64,000 nucleotides of DNA. It comes from Pseudoscleropodium purum. Its lineage: Eukaryota > Streptophyta > Bryopsida > Hypnales > Brachytheciaceae. Under the pieces are notes generated by a model, which did no database searches, had not been told where the DNA came from, and saw nothing but the letters and a program-made list of their open reading frames with translations. The stretch spans positions 2,234,501 through 2,298,500 of the forward strand of contig OZ017801.1 in NCBI GenBank assembly GCA_963969395.1, in the 5' to 3' direction. Below are positions 9,651-21,700 of the stretch, piece after piece. Within the stretch, counting starts at the first letter, position 1. Each line of letters opens with the position of its first letter. The translations under genes were made by a program, and so were the position numbers.

Positions 9651-12389
9651 GTGAGCAAATTTGGATCCTAGTCTAGGGGTCCAAATTGAGATGCAATCCA
9701 TAATGGGTCTACCTACCTTAATTGTAGACCTTGTTGCTACTATTGTGTATACTCCATATTCTATTGTCTTATTGGATAATACACACTATTAAAAAAGGAT
9801 AATTAATATTTTGAACAATTTATTCAATAGTTTTTTGACAATGAAGTATTGAAAAAGGTTGCAAAAAATATCAAGTTCTGACACTTTAGTGTCCTAAAAA
9901 GTCTCAGGAAGAGTGTTTTAGGAGTGATAAAAAAATGTTGAAAGAATGTAAAAAATAGTGTCTAAAAAGTATTTAAAAGATCGTCGAAATCAATGTCAAA
10001 AAACGTGGAAAAATACATTTAGGAGTTTGCTTGACTACTTGTCCAAAAAATTTGGGCTACTTGCTCCTTTTCGAGTTGTTTAGGCAAACTAGGCAACAAA
10101 CATGCAAGTAATGGAATTTCAATCCTTTATCTTGTGGTCAATGGTAAATATTCCTAGTATCTTACAACAAGTGTAAAATTAGGGATTTTTTAGTAATTTA
10201 TATAAGAACACATGTCTATTTCGTGTTTCTTGCATTAGTAATCTTTTCTTTTCAAGGTATAAAACTCCTCGATACAAAATTTACTTCAATTTTTTTCAAG
10301 GGCAAGAGGAAGCTAAATCAAACCCAAATTGTTTTGTATTTTTGAACCTTTGTGGAATTAGATACAAATTTTCAAAATGAATAACATTTTTTGATACTCT
10401 TGTCAATACAATTTTCAACACTCTTTTTGATATTCTTTCCCACACTCTTTCTAACATCCTCTTTGTTTGTAGTAATTTTCAACACTTTCTTTGGCTTCAT
10501 AGTGTCGAAAAAACATTTCAACATTGTTTTTATACTTTAGAGTTGGAGAAGTGTCAAAATAGCTTTAAAAAAAAGGTTTAAAAAAAAGTGATGAAAACAA
10601 CATCACTTTAGGGTAGTGAGTTCATGCCACCTTCAATTGATTGTTGATTGGACCTACTAAGGTGGGGAGAAATGCCACTTCAATGTACATTTGTAGCATC
10701 CATTAATGAAGTTCCAACTTAGCCTATCATTAGAGGATTTGAGGGCTGCGAGTTCCTCTGGCTACTAGTGGTGGGGGAACAACCTTGTAGCTACTACTTA
10801 ACGTGGCATGGTGACTACTACATCACGAAGAAAAAAAATTTTAAAAAAAATCTGCTTTTTTCCATTCTAAGTTTAAATTTTATTTTTATTTTTTCAATTT
10901 TTTTTGGGTTAAAAAACCAAAACTAATAGCAGGAACAATGGAAACAGGGTCGAGGGAACAAGCCTAAAACAACCCTCCTAACCTACCAGATTTCCTCTAA
11001 TGGGATGAAAAATAGCTCCATGATTGTCATAGATTACTTGAAATTCAAGACTAAATTGTGTACAATGATTGTAATGTATGTGCACCAATTTGCACTTGTC
11101 ATTTATGTCCTAAAATATTGAAAACAATCATAATTGTAAACATAGAATCTAGGTTTTCTAGTAGTCTTTTCAATACGATTTTCAACAAGTGATGAGCGGG
11201 TTCTATGAAATTCTTAGAGCTTCGAAGATAAGTTTGATGAAAAACTCAATTTCATCCAAATAAATATATCATTTGTGATAATTGAAAGAACTAAACTCAT
11301 TATTATAATACATACAATGTCTTTAGAATGCATTTATGTAGTAATTATTCTATTCCAATGCTTTTTTAAAGTATAAACAAGCCAATTTTTTTATCTCACT
11401 AAATTTGAGATGAAGATGAGGATGCAAATTTTTTCCCGAATCATTTAAAACAATGAAAAGAATATTACATACTGAAAACAAAAAATAGCCATTACCCACA
11501 ATGATTATAATTACTCCAAAATTGGTTGAAATTTGGATAAATATCATATGTATCTTGTAGGTAGAAAAGAATCCTAGTTGAAGGATAATACTTTGGTTAA
11601 AAATAGAGATATATTTACTTCTATAGCTCATACAAAATAACACTGATAAGTGATCTCATAAATGATAGTGGAGACTCCCATATATCAAGCCCCAAAACAT
11701 TTTTGAAAAGAATGTGGTTAATCATAAACTTGGTAGATTAAAAGAATAATGCTTGTTAAATGACTTTCTCTAGTGATGATATTTACGATTGTTGATTGAG
11801 AGCCGCATATGGTATAATGTTTGATATTGTTGAGACTCTTTTTCACCATTATAGAATTGACTCAAGTCATGGATCAAACCGTTTTTATCTTAATGCCCAA
11901 CTTCATAGATTAATCCATTACCAAGCAAATTTCACTAACCACCATGATTTATGAAATTTTTGTGTTTGTTACACATACACTATTTGTAGTTAAGCTTAAG
12001 TGAAGTCCAAGAATATAGAATTTGAGTATTGAATGCAAAAGTTATATTGGGTTTAAGTTCAATGAAGAGATTCTTAAAAATTTGTCCTAACTTTGTCAAT
12101 GCCTTATTGTTGGACATTATGCAATAAATGTATATCTATTATCTAAATTCATTAGGGCATGCTTTTGGAAACCTCTACAGAACAAAACTTATTGAATACA
12201 AAATGCACCTAAGAAAATCTCATAAATTGGAAGGACTTGAAGATGATTGAATAATGTAGATATATCATTAAAAAGCTACACTAGAAGAGTCCCTATATCT
12301 ATACATTAACTCATTTTTTAAGGATTTTTAGGTAGTACCCCCCTTTTTCTAATGTGTTTGAATAAAAGTTCAAGCATAGTTCCTATTAT
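9651..12389. other. AT-rich interval without a gene
   Basis: No coding signal was found. Degenerate AGTGTT/AACACT-type motifs cluster at about 9880-9990 and, on the opposite strand, at about 10400-10590. They could be subterminal repeats of an old DNA transposon, but no clear ends were found. Confidence 0.55.
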
Positions 12390-12620
12390 TGAACTATTAA
12401 AGTTTTGGTTGGGTATTGTAGAAGTAGTTGCAAAGAGTTTTTAGATTTTCTTAGAATGACATTTTTGACTATGAAAGAATAAACTATGAATTTTCAAAGT
12501 GTTGAATATAGATGTACCTAAAACTAATCCTATACTCACATGTATCATAGTTGTACATTTTAGGCAATAATCTAGATGGGATGGTTTTATAAATAAATCA
12601 CAATTACTTGTTGTTACTTT
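12390..12620. repeat. dispersed repeat related to the 48.1-kb element
   Basis: The blocks TTTTAGATTTTCTTAGAATG, GAATAAACTATGAATTTTCA and TACATTTTAGGCAA match, in order, the interior of the element at 48136-48419. A further relative lies at about 15360-15440 (CACCATATGAATAAATTATG). Boundaries are approximate. Confidence 0.55.
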
Positions 12621-12879
12621 ATTCAATTTTTCTTACATTCCCTACAAATGTAACTCCACAACCTCTTTCCAAGTTCTTATTTATAACTAATTTATCACTT
12701 GAAAGTTGTACTATACAATTTTTTTGAAGGGATTGTTGAGCAATAAATTCCCCTATTTTCAATGGATGAAATCACTCAATCACTTTGTAAATATAGGAAC
12801 AATGTCACTCTATTATGGATGAGTCTACATACTTTTGGATGAATACATGTGTTTTCATGCACACCTTACATGTTTCATG

Positions 12880-13480
12880 CATGTCAATGGATGCAAATAG
12901 CTTCACCACTCCGTCCTGCCGTCCATTGGACATTGCAAACTGGATGAATATCATCCGTTTTCCGAATGAATGAAACCAGTTTGACCATACTAGTCCGTTC
13001 CTCTAGACTTTTAGGCTCCTCCTTCCGACCTTCCAGGCGTACGTTATCCTCCCTTATTGAGGGGGGCGCACTTTTCAAGCCCACTGTCAGGTGGAAGGAC
13101 TCCATTTCGAGTGATTCCAGCGCTCTTTCTTGTCGCAGCAGGCGTATCGTACCTTACAAGGCCTTGAGAGCTTTTGGAGGAGATAAGGTCTAATCGCTGG
13201 ATAGCAGGAGGCACAGACGACTTCGCAAGGACAAGCCAGGGTGGTTCAAGCTTTGCAAATTGACGGGAGATGCCTGCCTGTAACTTAAGAAATTAGAATT
13301 AGGTCTTCTGCTGCTGCGGCAAATGAGTTAGGGTTTGGTTGTTCCAGGTGACCAGCGTCAGTACTTTCAGGTATCTTAGAGATGACGGCCAAGAGTTGTT
13401 GTTGCGTGGAGTACAAATACTACATTGCTGCAAGTAACGTCGGTGACTGGGTCCCTTGATTAGGGTTGATGTTTGATTTT
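12880..13480. other. GC-richer island, possible old transcription unit or promoter
   Basis: This roughly 600-bp stretch is much richer in G+C than its surroundings and contains a GTTAGGGTTTGG motif near 13330 like the telo-boxes in the NAT10 leader. An open frame at 12966-13193 has a Ser/Arg-rich composition reminiscent of an organelle-targeting peptide, but nothing continues it. An overlapping minus-strand frame (13105-12884) is equally unsupported. It could be a promoter or first exon of a gene with no recognisable body, or a gene relic. Confidence 0.3.
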
Positions 13481-13488
13481 AGTGTTCA

Positions 13489-13735
13489 CTACAAGTCATT
13501 GGTGTGAATGTTCTTTACCCTAATCCATATTACATTTGGATTTTAGTATTTGCTACAAGTTATTGGTGTGAATGTTCTTTACCCTAATTCATATCACATT
13601 TGGATTTTAGTATTTGCTACAAGTCATCGGTGTGAATGTTCTTTACCCTAATTCATATCACATTTGGATTTTAGTGTTTGCTACAAGTCATTGGTGTGAA
13701 TGTTCTTGACCCTAATCCATATCACATTGGTTGCA
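13489..13735. repeat. minisatellite, 64-bp unit, nearly four copies
   Basis: The block starting CTACAAGTCATTGGTGTGAA recurs at 13489, 13553, 13617 and 13681, exactly 64 bp apart. Each unit contains GTTCTTTACCCTAAT and ACATTTGGATTTTAGT. Copies differ by only a few substitutions. The last copy is cut off near 13735, where AAGTCACAG follows. Confidence 0.9.
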
Positions 13736-14360
13736 AGTCACAGCTGATTCTCTTGTACATTATTTTTACTATTGGAATTCAAGTATTCCAGGTTTTGTAT
13801 TCAGGAAGTATCACAAAGCTGGATCTTAAGTTATGTGAAATTTTTTTCTCTATAAATGAATTATTAGCATCTGGTTCTACTGACAGTGCGTGGGATGTCC
13901 AGACAGAATGCTCTGTGAGTATGGTAATGTGCCTTCATTTATCAAATGTTGATGAGTTTGACACCTTGCAGTTTTCAAATATTGCAACTCTGTTTTTTGC
14001 AGAAACAAGATCTCAAATGAAAAGGATTTTGTTGGATTAAGTTACTGATGAGTAGCAGTGAGACCAATGAGAATTTCATGTATCATAACTTAAGGTCAGG
14101 TAGGAGGTTCATGAAGCGCTCTGCTTCTAAAAACGTCCACCTCCTGTTTGTACATTTTGGTTGTTTCAGTAGGTGGATGCTTTTAGTGACCACTGTGTTT
14201 CAACTTCAAAATTTCATAACTAATTTCACAAAGCTATGATTGATATGAATTTACTTGGGTGAGTTGTCAATTCTATTTGTCTTTCAAGAAAAATTTATTG
14301 AAAAAGATTTCCAAAAACAATAAACCCTTTCTACTCTTTGTATGTATCTTTGTTTTGATG
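13736..14360 (+). other. open frame of unknown status after the minisatellite
   Basis: An open frame of 120 codons runs from 13678 (inside the last minisatellite unit) to 14040, and a 63-codon frame follows at 14048. The stretch LLASGSTDSAWDVQTEC slightly recalls a WD-repeat blade lacking its centre, but the match is short and may be chance. TTTTTTGCAG near 14000 looks like a splice acceptor. I cannot say whether this is transcribed. Confidence 0.2.
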
Positions 14361-14369
14361 AATACTTAA

Positions 14370-14692
14370 GGTGGGAACACCTAAAATTGCACTGTGTCTA
14401 AAATTGCCATCACCATTCTATGGATATCTCCCAATTAACATCCACCATCATTACTTTGTATACATCTCAAAAATCAATATGTACCTATGTTAAAGAAATA
14501 ATATTAGAACATCTACCAAAAAGAAAATTTGATCCTTCATAACTTTTACATATAATATACAAATGTTATATTCTTTTGTCCTTTGGAACCTCCTTTCATT
14601 TGCCAACAAGAGAATATGAAAATCTAACTACTTTGATAATATTAAATGTACATTTATTTAGTAATAAAATTGGCACTTTTAGGTGTCTTCAC
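14370..14692. mobile_element. MITE-like element with ACACCTAAAA termini
   Basis: The left end is GTGGGAACACCTAAAATTGC (14371) and the right end, read inverted, is GTGAAGACACCTAAAAGTGC (14692). These are about 20-bp terminal inverted repeats with four mismatches. The left flank is TTAA (14366-14369); the right flank is TTTA (14693-14696), a possibly mutated TTAA duplication. There is no ORF. The same terminal motif occurs at 48140 (both ends), 33374 and 49819. Confidence 0.65.
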
Positions 14693-14779
14693 TTTATAAT
14701 AATGTCACTTCGACAATTTATTTCTATGAGTCTTTAAAACAACTAATTTATTATCCATAAGATATGTGCATCTATAATT

Positions 14780-15305
14780 ACTCCTAATTACAACTAAGTA
14801 TAGTTACTTTGTATCACAATATAGTGAAATTTCAAAATTTCGGATTTAAAAAATTTTATTTCCAACCACCCCTCCTCCTTCTTGTGATTTTAGATACCAA
14901 CTTGTTTGACAATCAATATTAGACAATTCATCCCGTATCCATATTTGGTACTTTATTTGTCTTCCGTATTCAATACGTATTTGTATATAATATCCATATC
15001 TATATCTATATCCAATATTCTATATTTAATATGTATCCATATGCATATTTTGTATGTATTTGTATGTGGTATTTTATCCATATCCATATTTAGTACATAT
15101 TCATATGCAATATTGTATCCATATCTAGTATTTCATATTTGGACAACTCAGATTAAATCTCACAAGATCAATGGCTTGTGATTTTTTGAGAAATCAACAA
15201 TAATTTTGAGGGTAACAAAAATCAACGGCCTATAAATTTTTTGAGAGAGTGGGGGGGGGGGGGGGGGGCAACTATTGCAAACCAAGGTGGTATGCCTCTT
15301 TTTAG
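14780..15305 (+). repeat. about 0.5-kb dispersed element with an ATATCC-rich core
   Basis: A core (14926-15140) of degenerate TATCCATATC-type repeats is flanked on the left by a pyrimidine tract (ACCCCTCCTCC) and on the right by CTCACAAGATCAATGGCTTG and a G run. The same layout, inverted, occurs at 41120-41621 and, more diverged, at about 47530-47860. No ORF was identified. Confidence 0.65.
15251..15268 (+). repeat. G18 homopolymer
   Basis: Eighteen consecutive G residues lie in the right flank of the ATATCC-core element. The inverted copy at 41.1 kb has only a C7 run at the matching place (41160-41166), so the run length is unstable. Confidence 0.9.
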
Positions 15306-16268
15306 TGCATTATTACTATTATTAAATATAAAATATTTTTGTCCGATCTCATTGATAACTTAAGAAAAGATATTCTAATGAACTTCAACTTACATCATTT
15401 GGACACCATATGAATAAATTATGAATTTTCAAAGTATTTTCTCTAGATGTAGCCTAATTCAACATTAGGCTCCTATTGACTTATGTTTTGGTTGTAAATC
15501 TTGAGTGTATTCAATATCTAAGTTTTTGTGACACTTTTTAGTCTATATGTCTTCACATTGTAGGACGCAATGTTGATTGTGGATGTATGTACCTTTTTAA
15601 GGTATCAAAGCATCTATTTTCAACTTTGACTAAATATTAACACTTAAGACACAAGTAAGAATGAAGGAGAATTGTCAATAAAGGAAGTTGTTGGAAGAAG
15701 TTTAATATGTGTCAATGTGTGAATCCATTGTTTGGGTGTTCTTTTTGTTTATTTCAATATAATTTATAGATAACCTTAGCATTTATTTGTAATACTCATT
15801 AAAATGAACTTTAGAAGTGAATATATTCGGGAAGTTCATTGCTTCTCTTTAGCAGTAAATGGTGATATATATGGTGTATACACCTCACAACTTTTTACTT
15901 CATTAGAGTAATTAGGAAGAAGAGCAAATTGATGCCTAACCATGTTGGCACAAGGTACAAAGAAAGTTCATTATGTAGGATCACTCATTCCCAAGCATGT
16001 GTCTCAAAACATGCTTTGAAAGTCTTGATAATAGACAAATGGACAATTGTAATGTGTTGAAATTAGGGTATAATAATTATATGAAAAATCTATTCTTAGA
16101 ACTTTGACCTTGTTTAACATAACATTATTCACTAGCTAGGAAGAGGTTCATACTACATTGCAATTGCCAAGAAGACCCATAAAAAATGAAGGCATTTAAT
16201 AATTGGATTCTTTTAGGTGGACATACCTAAGAGAAAGTTCTTTAGTCCATTACAACTGCCAATACATT
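15306..16268. other. AT-rich interval without a gene
   Basis: No coding signal. About 15360-15440 holds a fragment of the same family as 12390-12620 and the interior of the 48.1-kb element. The remainder has no recognisable content. Confidence 0.55.
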
Positions 16269-16835
16269 ATAGGAGGGGGCTATAATTGCAATTCTGTTCT
16301 TCAAAATAGGTACTACGAGAAGCTTAAAATGGACAATAAGTGTTTCTAAAACGGATTTTCAATAATATAAGAACAAAATAAGATTGGTTAGATATTCGTT
16401 CATACTTTGCCAATGGATGGAATAAGAGCTAGGGTGGATCCATTTCAAAGCCTGAATATGTTCGTTTAATTTTTGTAAATGAACATTGATTGCCCAATTG
16501 CCTTTTTACAAATGCTAAAAAAATCTAGGATTTGTTGAAGTTTAGTAATGATCACATTTTTTAACCTTGTGTAGTACTTTTTGCATGTCTTAGTGTTTAT
16601 TTTTGGTCAATGCCATATCATTTTTCAAACTATACTTGTGTGGGTTTTGCAAGGCCTATAAATCAAGAATAGGTGCCTATGGCAAAAATATGAAACCACT
16701 TGTGTTAGATTTTGCATCAATCTCTCTTCAAGTGAAAAATAAGAGAAAATACTTTCAGGTATCCAAATTCCATTAGAAAGGCCGACCAACCCTTAAATGG
16801 ATGCATTATGAGCAAACTAAGATACCTTATGTCAT
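16269..16835 (+). repeat. dispersed repeat, copy 1 of 2
   Basis: This matches 45867-46460 in the same orientation over about 570 bp, with blocks such as TTGTTGAAGTTTAGTAATGA and GTGTGGGTTTTGCAAGGCCT. There is no ORF or terminal structure. Beyond the shared part, 16835-17050 holds two imperfect copies of a short GTCATTGAA-ACCAC unit. Confidence 0.7.
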
Positions 16836-17418
16836 TGAACACCACTACAACTAGGCCACTCATTGCAAGCCTGGGGTGGCAGGCAATAAATATTTCCATT
16901 GCAATTGCCAATATGTCATTGAAGACCACAATGGCTTGGGGTTTGGGTGACTCATGTTTTTTTTTCTGGTTTTTGGACAAATGGTTATGTGGCCTCTCTT
17001 TCAAGAACGTTTTAAGTTCATGGCTCTTTCATTATGAGGGTTTGAATTGAAGGAGGCCAATTTTGACTATAAAATTTTTATATGCAATTTTTGTATATGC
17101 TGGCTCTACACGATGAATGAAATGAGGTTTTGGAAACATTGTTGTTGTTGAAATGAGGTTTTCGTAAAGTAAACATCAGTTTATATAAGGGTTGCCAAAG
17201 AAAAGTCTTACTAAGAATAGTACAAAGCTCCAAATAACACCAAATTCCATTCATATAGTGATTGCTAAAACTGAGTATGAACACAACATATTGAAATTCA
17301 ACAAACAATGTAGGGAAATTGGATGCACCAAAAATAAAACCATAAATTGCTCAGGATTACCATTGAAATTAGTCATACTTCCATGGGGATTGAGGTCTAT
17401 TTCATATAAGTATGCATG

Positions 17419-18709
17419 TACAAAAAAAAGGAAAGTAAAATTTAGTCCAAAACTCAGTTTTGCTCACACCAGCTAGAACAAAGTTAAAAATTTGTCCACC
17501 TACCCTTAACAGCTATAATAACTGCAATGCGCTTAGGCATGCTTCTATACAAGTTCGTAAATTCATTGGGAGTAACTAAAGTCCAACAATCCTCAACACG
17601 CTCCCACAATTTTAATGTTCCTTTAAGAGGTCTTTCATATTGGTTCAGTTGACGTTTTAAAGTTGCCCACAAGTGTTCGATCGGATTTAAGTTTGGAGAT
17701 TGCGCCAGCCACTTCAAAAAAGTGACTTCTTGCAAATTCAGCCACCGGCGTACACTCTTGGATGTATGCTTCGGGTCATTATCTTGTTGAAAAATCAAAT
17801 TGGCAGGATCTAAATTGTATACATGCAATGTATGAATCAATCCTCACTCTAAAATTTCTCTATACATGTATTGATCTGTTTTTCCCTCAATCCTACACAT
17901 TATACTAGGGGCACTCGGAGTCATGCAACCCCACATCATCACTCCCCCACCTCCAAACTTAATAGTTTGTTGCACCATTCCAACACTTCTACTCTATCCA
18001 TCACGAAACCAACACCAACTGTGACCATTAGAGCAAAATCGGTTGATTTTTGTTTCATTAGAGAATATTAGACACTGCCAATCATCATCAGTCTAATGGC
18101 AATGACATCTAGTAGATTCTAATTGTCCCTTAATTTGAAGAAGTGTGAGCTTTGGTTTCTTCTACTTCACTTTACGTTTCAAACCTGTTTTTTGTAACAT
18201 TCTCCTCACAGTACTATCACTCATACTAACATGAAACTCTTCTCTCAAGTAATTTCCAACTTTGTATGAAGTTTCTAAGCCACCTACAATAATTTCTCAC
18301 ACAAATCCTACAATGAGCTGCATTGTACACCTGTGGCTTGCCACCCAAACTGCAATTCACATCACTCAACTCACTCAAATGTTGCTTATAAAATCGTGCA
18401 ACCCAACTTTGGGATACTTGTAAGTCTCTAGCAACATTTCTAGTACTTTCACCCCTCCTCTTCTCTAAAGTAACTTCTTCTAACTACTTTTTATCAGCAA
18501 CAAGGAGAGACCTTAATGAAACCATTTTGCTCAATTTGCATATATGATGGGCACTAAATAGGGACACAATTATAAATGTGAAGGCCAAGAACATGCCCAT
18601 CCAAATAATCAGACCTAGAAAACCACTTGTGCAAGTCAGATTTGTAGCATTCATTGTATAATCCAAGTGTGAGCATAATTGAGTTTTAGAGCTAATTTAC
18701 TTTGATCTA
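17419..18709 (-). mobile_element. Tc1-like DNA transposon (DD34E), decayed
   Basis: The transposase relic at 17484-18525 is bounded by imperfect terminal inverted repeats: left 17432-17469 and right 18667-18703. Read inwards, both end in the shared block GCTCACAC, and they share AAAGTAAA and AAAACTCA with one gap. Total length is about 1.28 kb, normal for Tc1/mariner elements. Candidate TA target duplications lie at 17419-17420 and 18708-18709, though the outermost bases are poorly conserved. The element moves by cut-and-paste in this family. Confidence 0.8.
17484..18525 (-). pseudogene. Tc1-like transposase with stops and a frameshift
   Basis: The minus-strand reading starts MVSLRSLLVADKK, meets a TAG, then shows a helix-turn-helix (STRNVARDLQVSQSWVARFY). 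A frameshift lies near 18290. The second half follows (FHVSMSDSTVRRMLQKTGLK), then TDDDWQCLIFSNETKINRF, GGGGVMMWGC, FQQDNDPKHTSKSVRRW and SPNLNPIEHLW. The last two supply the second Asp and the Glu with exactly 34 residues between them, the DD34E signature of Tc1. The first catalytic Asp of the usual FSDE is Asn here. At least five stops (TAG or TGA) are present. The intact C-terminal block is 17484-17840. Tc1 proper, as opposed to plant mariner-like DD39D elements, is unusual in plants. Confidence 0.85.
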
Positions 18710-21700
18710 TATCTTTCTCAAATTATTTTGCATTGTTGGACTTGTCATTTGGTAGCCACATCATTTACTTGAATATATATTTGAGCCGTCAACTAATTTG
18801 GCATTAAATGCAGTAAATTAAAAAATATGAATGTCTAAAGGTAGATTAAATTATTTCATACTCAATTTTGGTAGTCACTATATGTTTTTCTCAAACTCCA
18901 GCTCCTAGTCCTTCATTGTATACACTTTACAATTAACCCTAATATTAATTAGGCATGATGTAATCTAAGGAAAAGAGATAGTTACTATAGAATTGAACAC
19001 TGTATTAGATTAGCTAGTGGGACAATTTGTTGCAATCAAAATTTGGTCAAGTATTGAACTACATTTTCTTTTTCTAATCACCTACCTAAGCCTTTCTACT
19101 ACATGTAAGGTAGCAACATTCATAACCATGATTGTATCCATAATTAGTTGGTAGAGTGCCCTTAAATTGTCTCCAAGAGTACCTTGAAACCGTCACCCAT
19201 TTTTAATTAACTTTGGATCATAGAAACAAATCCTCTTTATGAAAACTCTTCATAGTTGTTCCTTCATTGGTTGGAAAATTACACTATCCACTATTCTCTT
19301 TAATATGGACCCTTTTCCTATCACACCATTCAATAAATTTTTCAACTATTGTTTCTACAGATCCCATGTTTGAAAATTTCTCCACTAAAGGTTGAAAACT
19401 CAATTCAAATCCTTGTGTGGAATATGTTTTAATTGGAACAATCAATTCCAACTAAATAACTCCAATGGATCTTTTGAACAACTCTTGTAATTGATAATGA
19501 TAACATTTTTAATACCAAAGCTCAAATAAAAAATAAGAAGTTTATTTTAAAAGATAATAGATAATTATAATAATTTTCAAACATATTTCTATAGTTCAAT
19601 TTCTAAATATCAAAATGGATAACAAGAAATGTATTTCAAATGCAATAGTTAATTACAATAAATTCTTTAATAAATTACAAAACATGTTATTATTTTTTTG
19701 ACCAAAAATCATAGTTTTTTTAGAAACTTCCATAATAATTACAAAATGATTATCAATAGAAGAATCAAATCACATCTTGTATTGTAACTTCTAAGTGGCT
19801 AACTACTAAATAGTCACTTTTCTCCAAATATTAGCTTAATCATCATTTGAAAATAGTAGGAAATGTATTTTAGGCACAAAAATGTAAATAGTAGTGATTG
19901 AAAATGAATGAAAGTAATGGGTTTTTTTTTAAAAATAATTAAAGAGCTTGAAATGTATTTTGAATAGACTTTTCTATTACACTAGAAAAGAAGGATCCAT
20001 TAATTTTATGAAAAATTATCTTATAGGGCTTCCTAATAAAGTCTACTTTAGGTATAAAAAATTATCATATTAGTTTTTGTCATGACAAAAAATTATCTTA
20101 CAAAATATTCACTTTGAGCCATTTAGCCACTTAAGTGTTTAATGGTATGTAGACCATTTTAAAGAAGATTCTTTTTGCATTTAAAGATGGCTATTTTCTA
20201 AACAAAGGTAATTCTTGGTCATAATTCAATTTTCTTCAATTTTTTTTGGACATTTGATTGTTCTACCTTCTTCACTATTGCTTTAATGGCTTCACAAAAA
20301 CAAGTATAAATCTTACATGTGATTTTCTCTTATAAAGATGATTTTTCCAATTGGTTCAAGATTGTTATAAAAATTTATGTTGAATAGGATCAATTCTCAC
20401 TATGTTCTATGGTCCAATTTCAAAAGTTCTACTCTAAGCTTAATTCCAATTTTGTTGGATTATAGGAAGGCAATAAAACATATTATATATGGGATTTGAA
20501 GCTCTATAATGTGTAGACTAAAGTCTTAACTATAAGGCCCAAGTATTCTTGTACATAAATAATTTTAAAGAAAAAATAGTTCATAAAACTCGTTTTGAGT
20601 CAAATTTATTGGTTTTGAGGGACTTGATATACAAAATTTATAGACAATGGACAAATTTATACACAAAATCAGCCAATAAGGATTTCTTGATTTAGTTTAA
20701 TTCTTCACATACTATAAATTTACCAAACAAGAGTTGGGACTTCAAGAAAGAGTTGCTATTAGCCATAATAAAATCCAAACTCTTGTTCCAAGTGCCTCTT
20801 CTTAGGTGCCAATTAAACTCAAAAAGTCTTGGCATGTAAGCATTTTTAAGTAAACAGAGACTCAAGGTTGTTTTGCATTATATTCTACTCCTTCCATTTC
20901 TCCAAGTCCCACTTCAAGGCCAAATTTTAACTTTGGGGGGATGTAGAAGTTGAATTAAAAAAATACTATATGCAAAACTTGGAGCTTTACAGCTTCAAGT
21001 CCCATGTCTTTTTGTGTTTAATATTATAGGCGAATGTATTTCAAACAATGGATCTAAAAGTTTAAAAATCCATTTGTTGGGCATTTTAAGCATGGAATAT
21101 GTATAATGAATTATAGATTTATGTTAAAAATCAATCTAGTACAAGGATACTTGATTTATTGCTATTTGTCGCATTTTTATATATAAAATAATAGATCATG
21201 GAATTTAGAGTCCAAGTTGAGTCTACATTTTTGTTAGGCCCAATTTGGGTTTCATTTCCTTTGAAGCCAAAAACTCTACTAGTATTGACATATAAGCTTT
21301 AAGAGTCATTAGACTTTGGAGTAGTGTAAAGTGTCAAGCCCCAAATTTTAGCTCTCCACCAATCAAGGTTTTGAGAATTTGGTGGGAATTAAAACTTGAG
21401 ATGTGTGGTTTATAGACCTTAAGATGTGGTACCTAGTTTAAAGTCTTTGAATTCCAGTTTTTAACTTTGGGTTGGAATTGAGATGTATTGAGAAGTAGCT
21501 TCAAATAAAATTCATATTTGAAATTTATTCTAAAGTAGTATTTCATTGTTTTTGAGTTTGTTTTTTAAAGTTTGAAGTTTGTCTACTATTGATTCTAGTT
21601 AAAAAAAGGATTGTAGAAATGAGAATTTAAGTATAGCATTAATTGAAAGGTGAATTGGTGAGATGTGATTTTGAAAATTAATTTGATCAATTACATGAGG

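Noticed and set aside
9826..10590. A DNA transposon with long subterminal repeats
   Set aside because: The opposing AGTGTT-like motifs are too degenerate, and no matched ends or target duplication could be defined.
13678..14040. 120-codon frame with a WD-repeat-like phrase (LLASGSTD, then WDVQTEC)
   Set aside because: The frame begins inside a minisatellite, the phrase is too short, and no second blade was found.
14870..15290. G18 run as a G-quadruplex regulatory site
   Set aside because: It lies in a dispersed repeat with a variable homopolymer and has no nearby gene.
19150..19200. A tRNA-like A-box phrase (TTGGTAGAGTGC)
   Set aside because: No matching B box or cloverleaf can be drawn.
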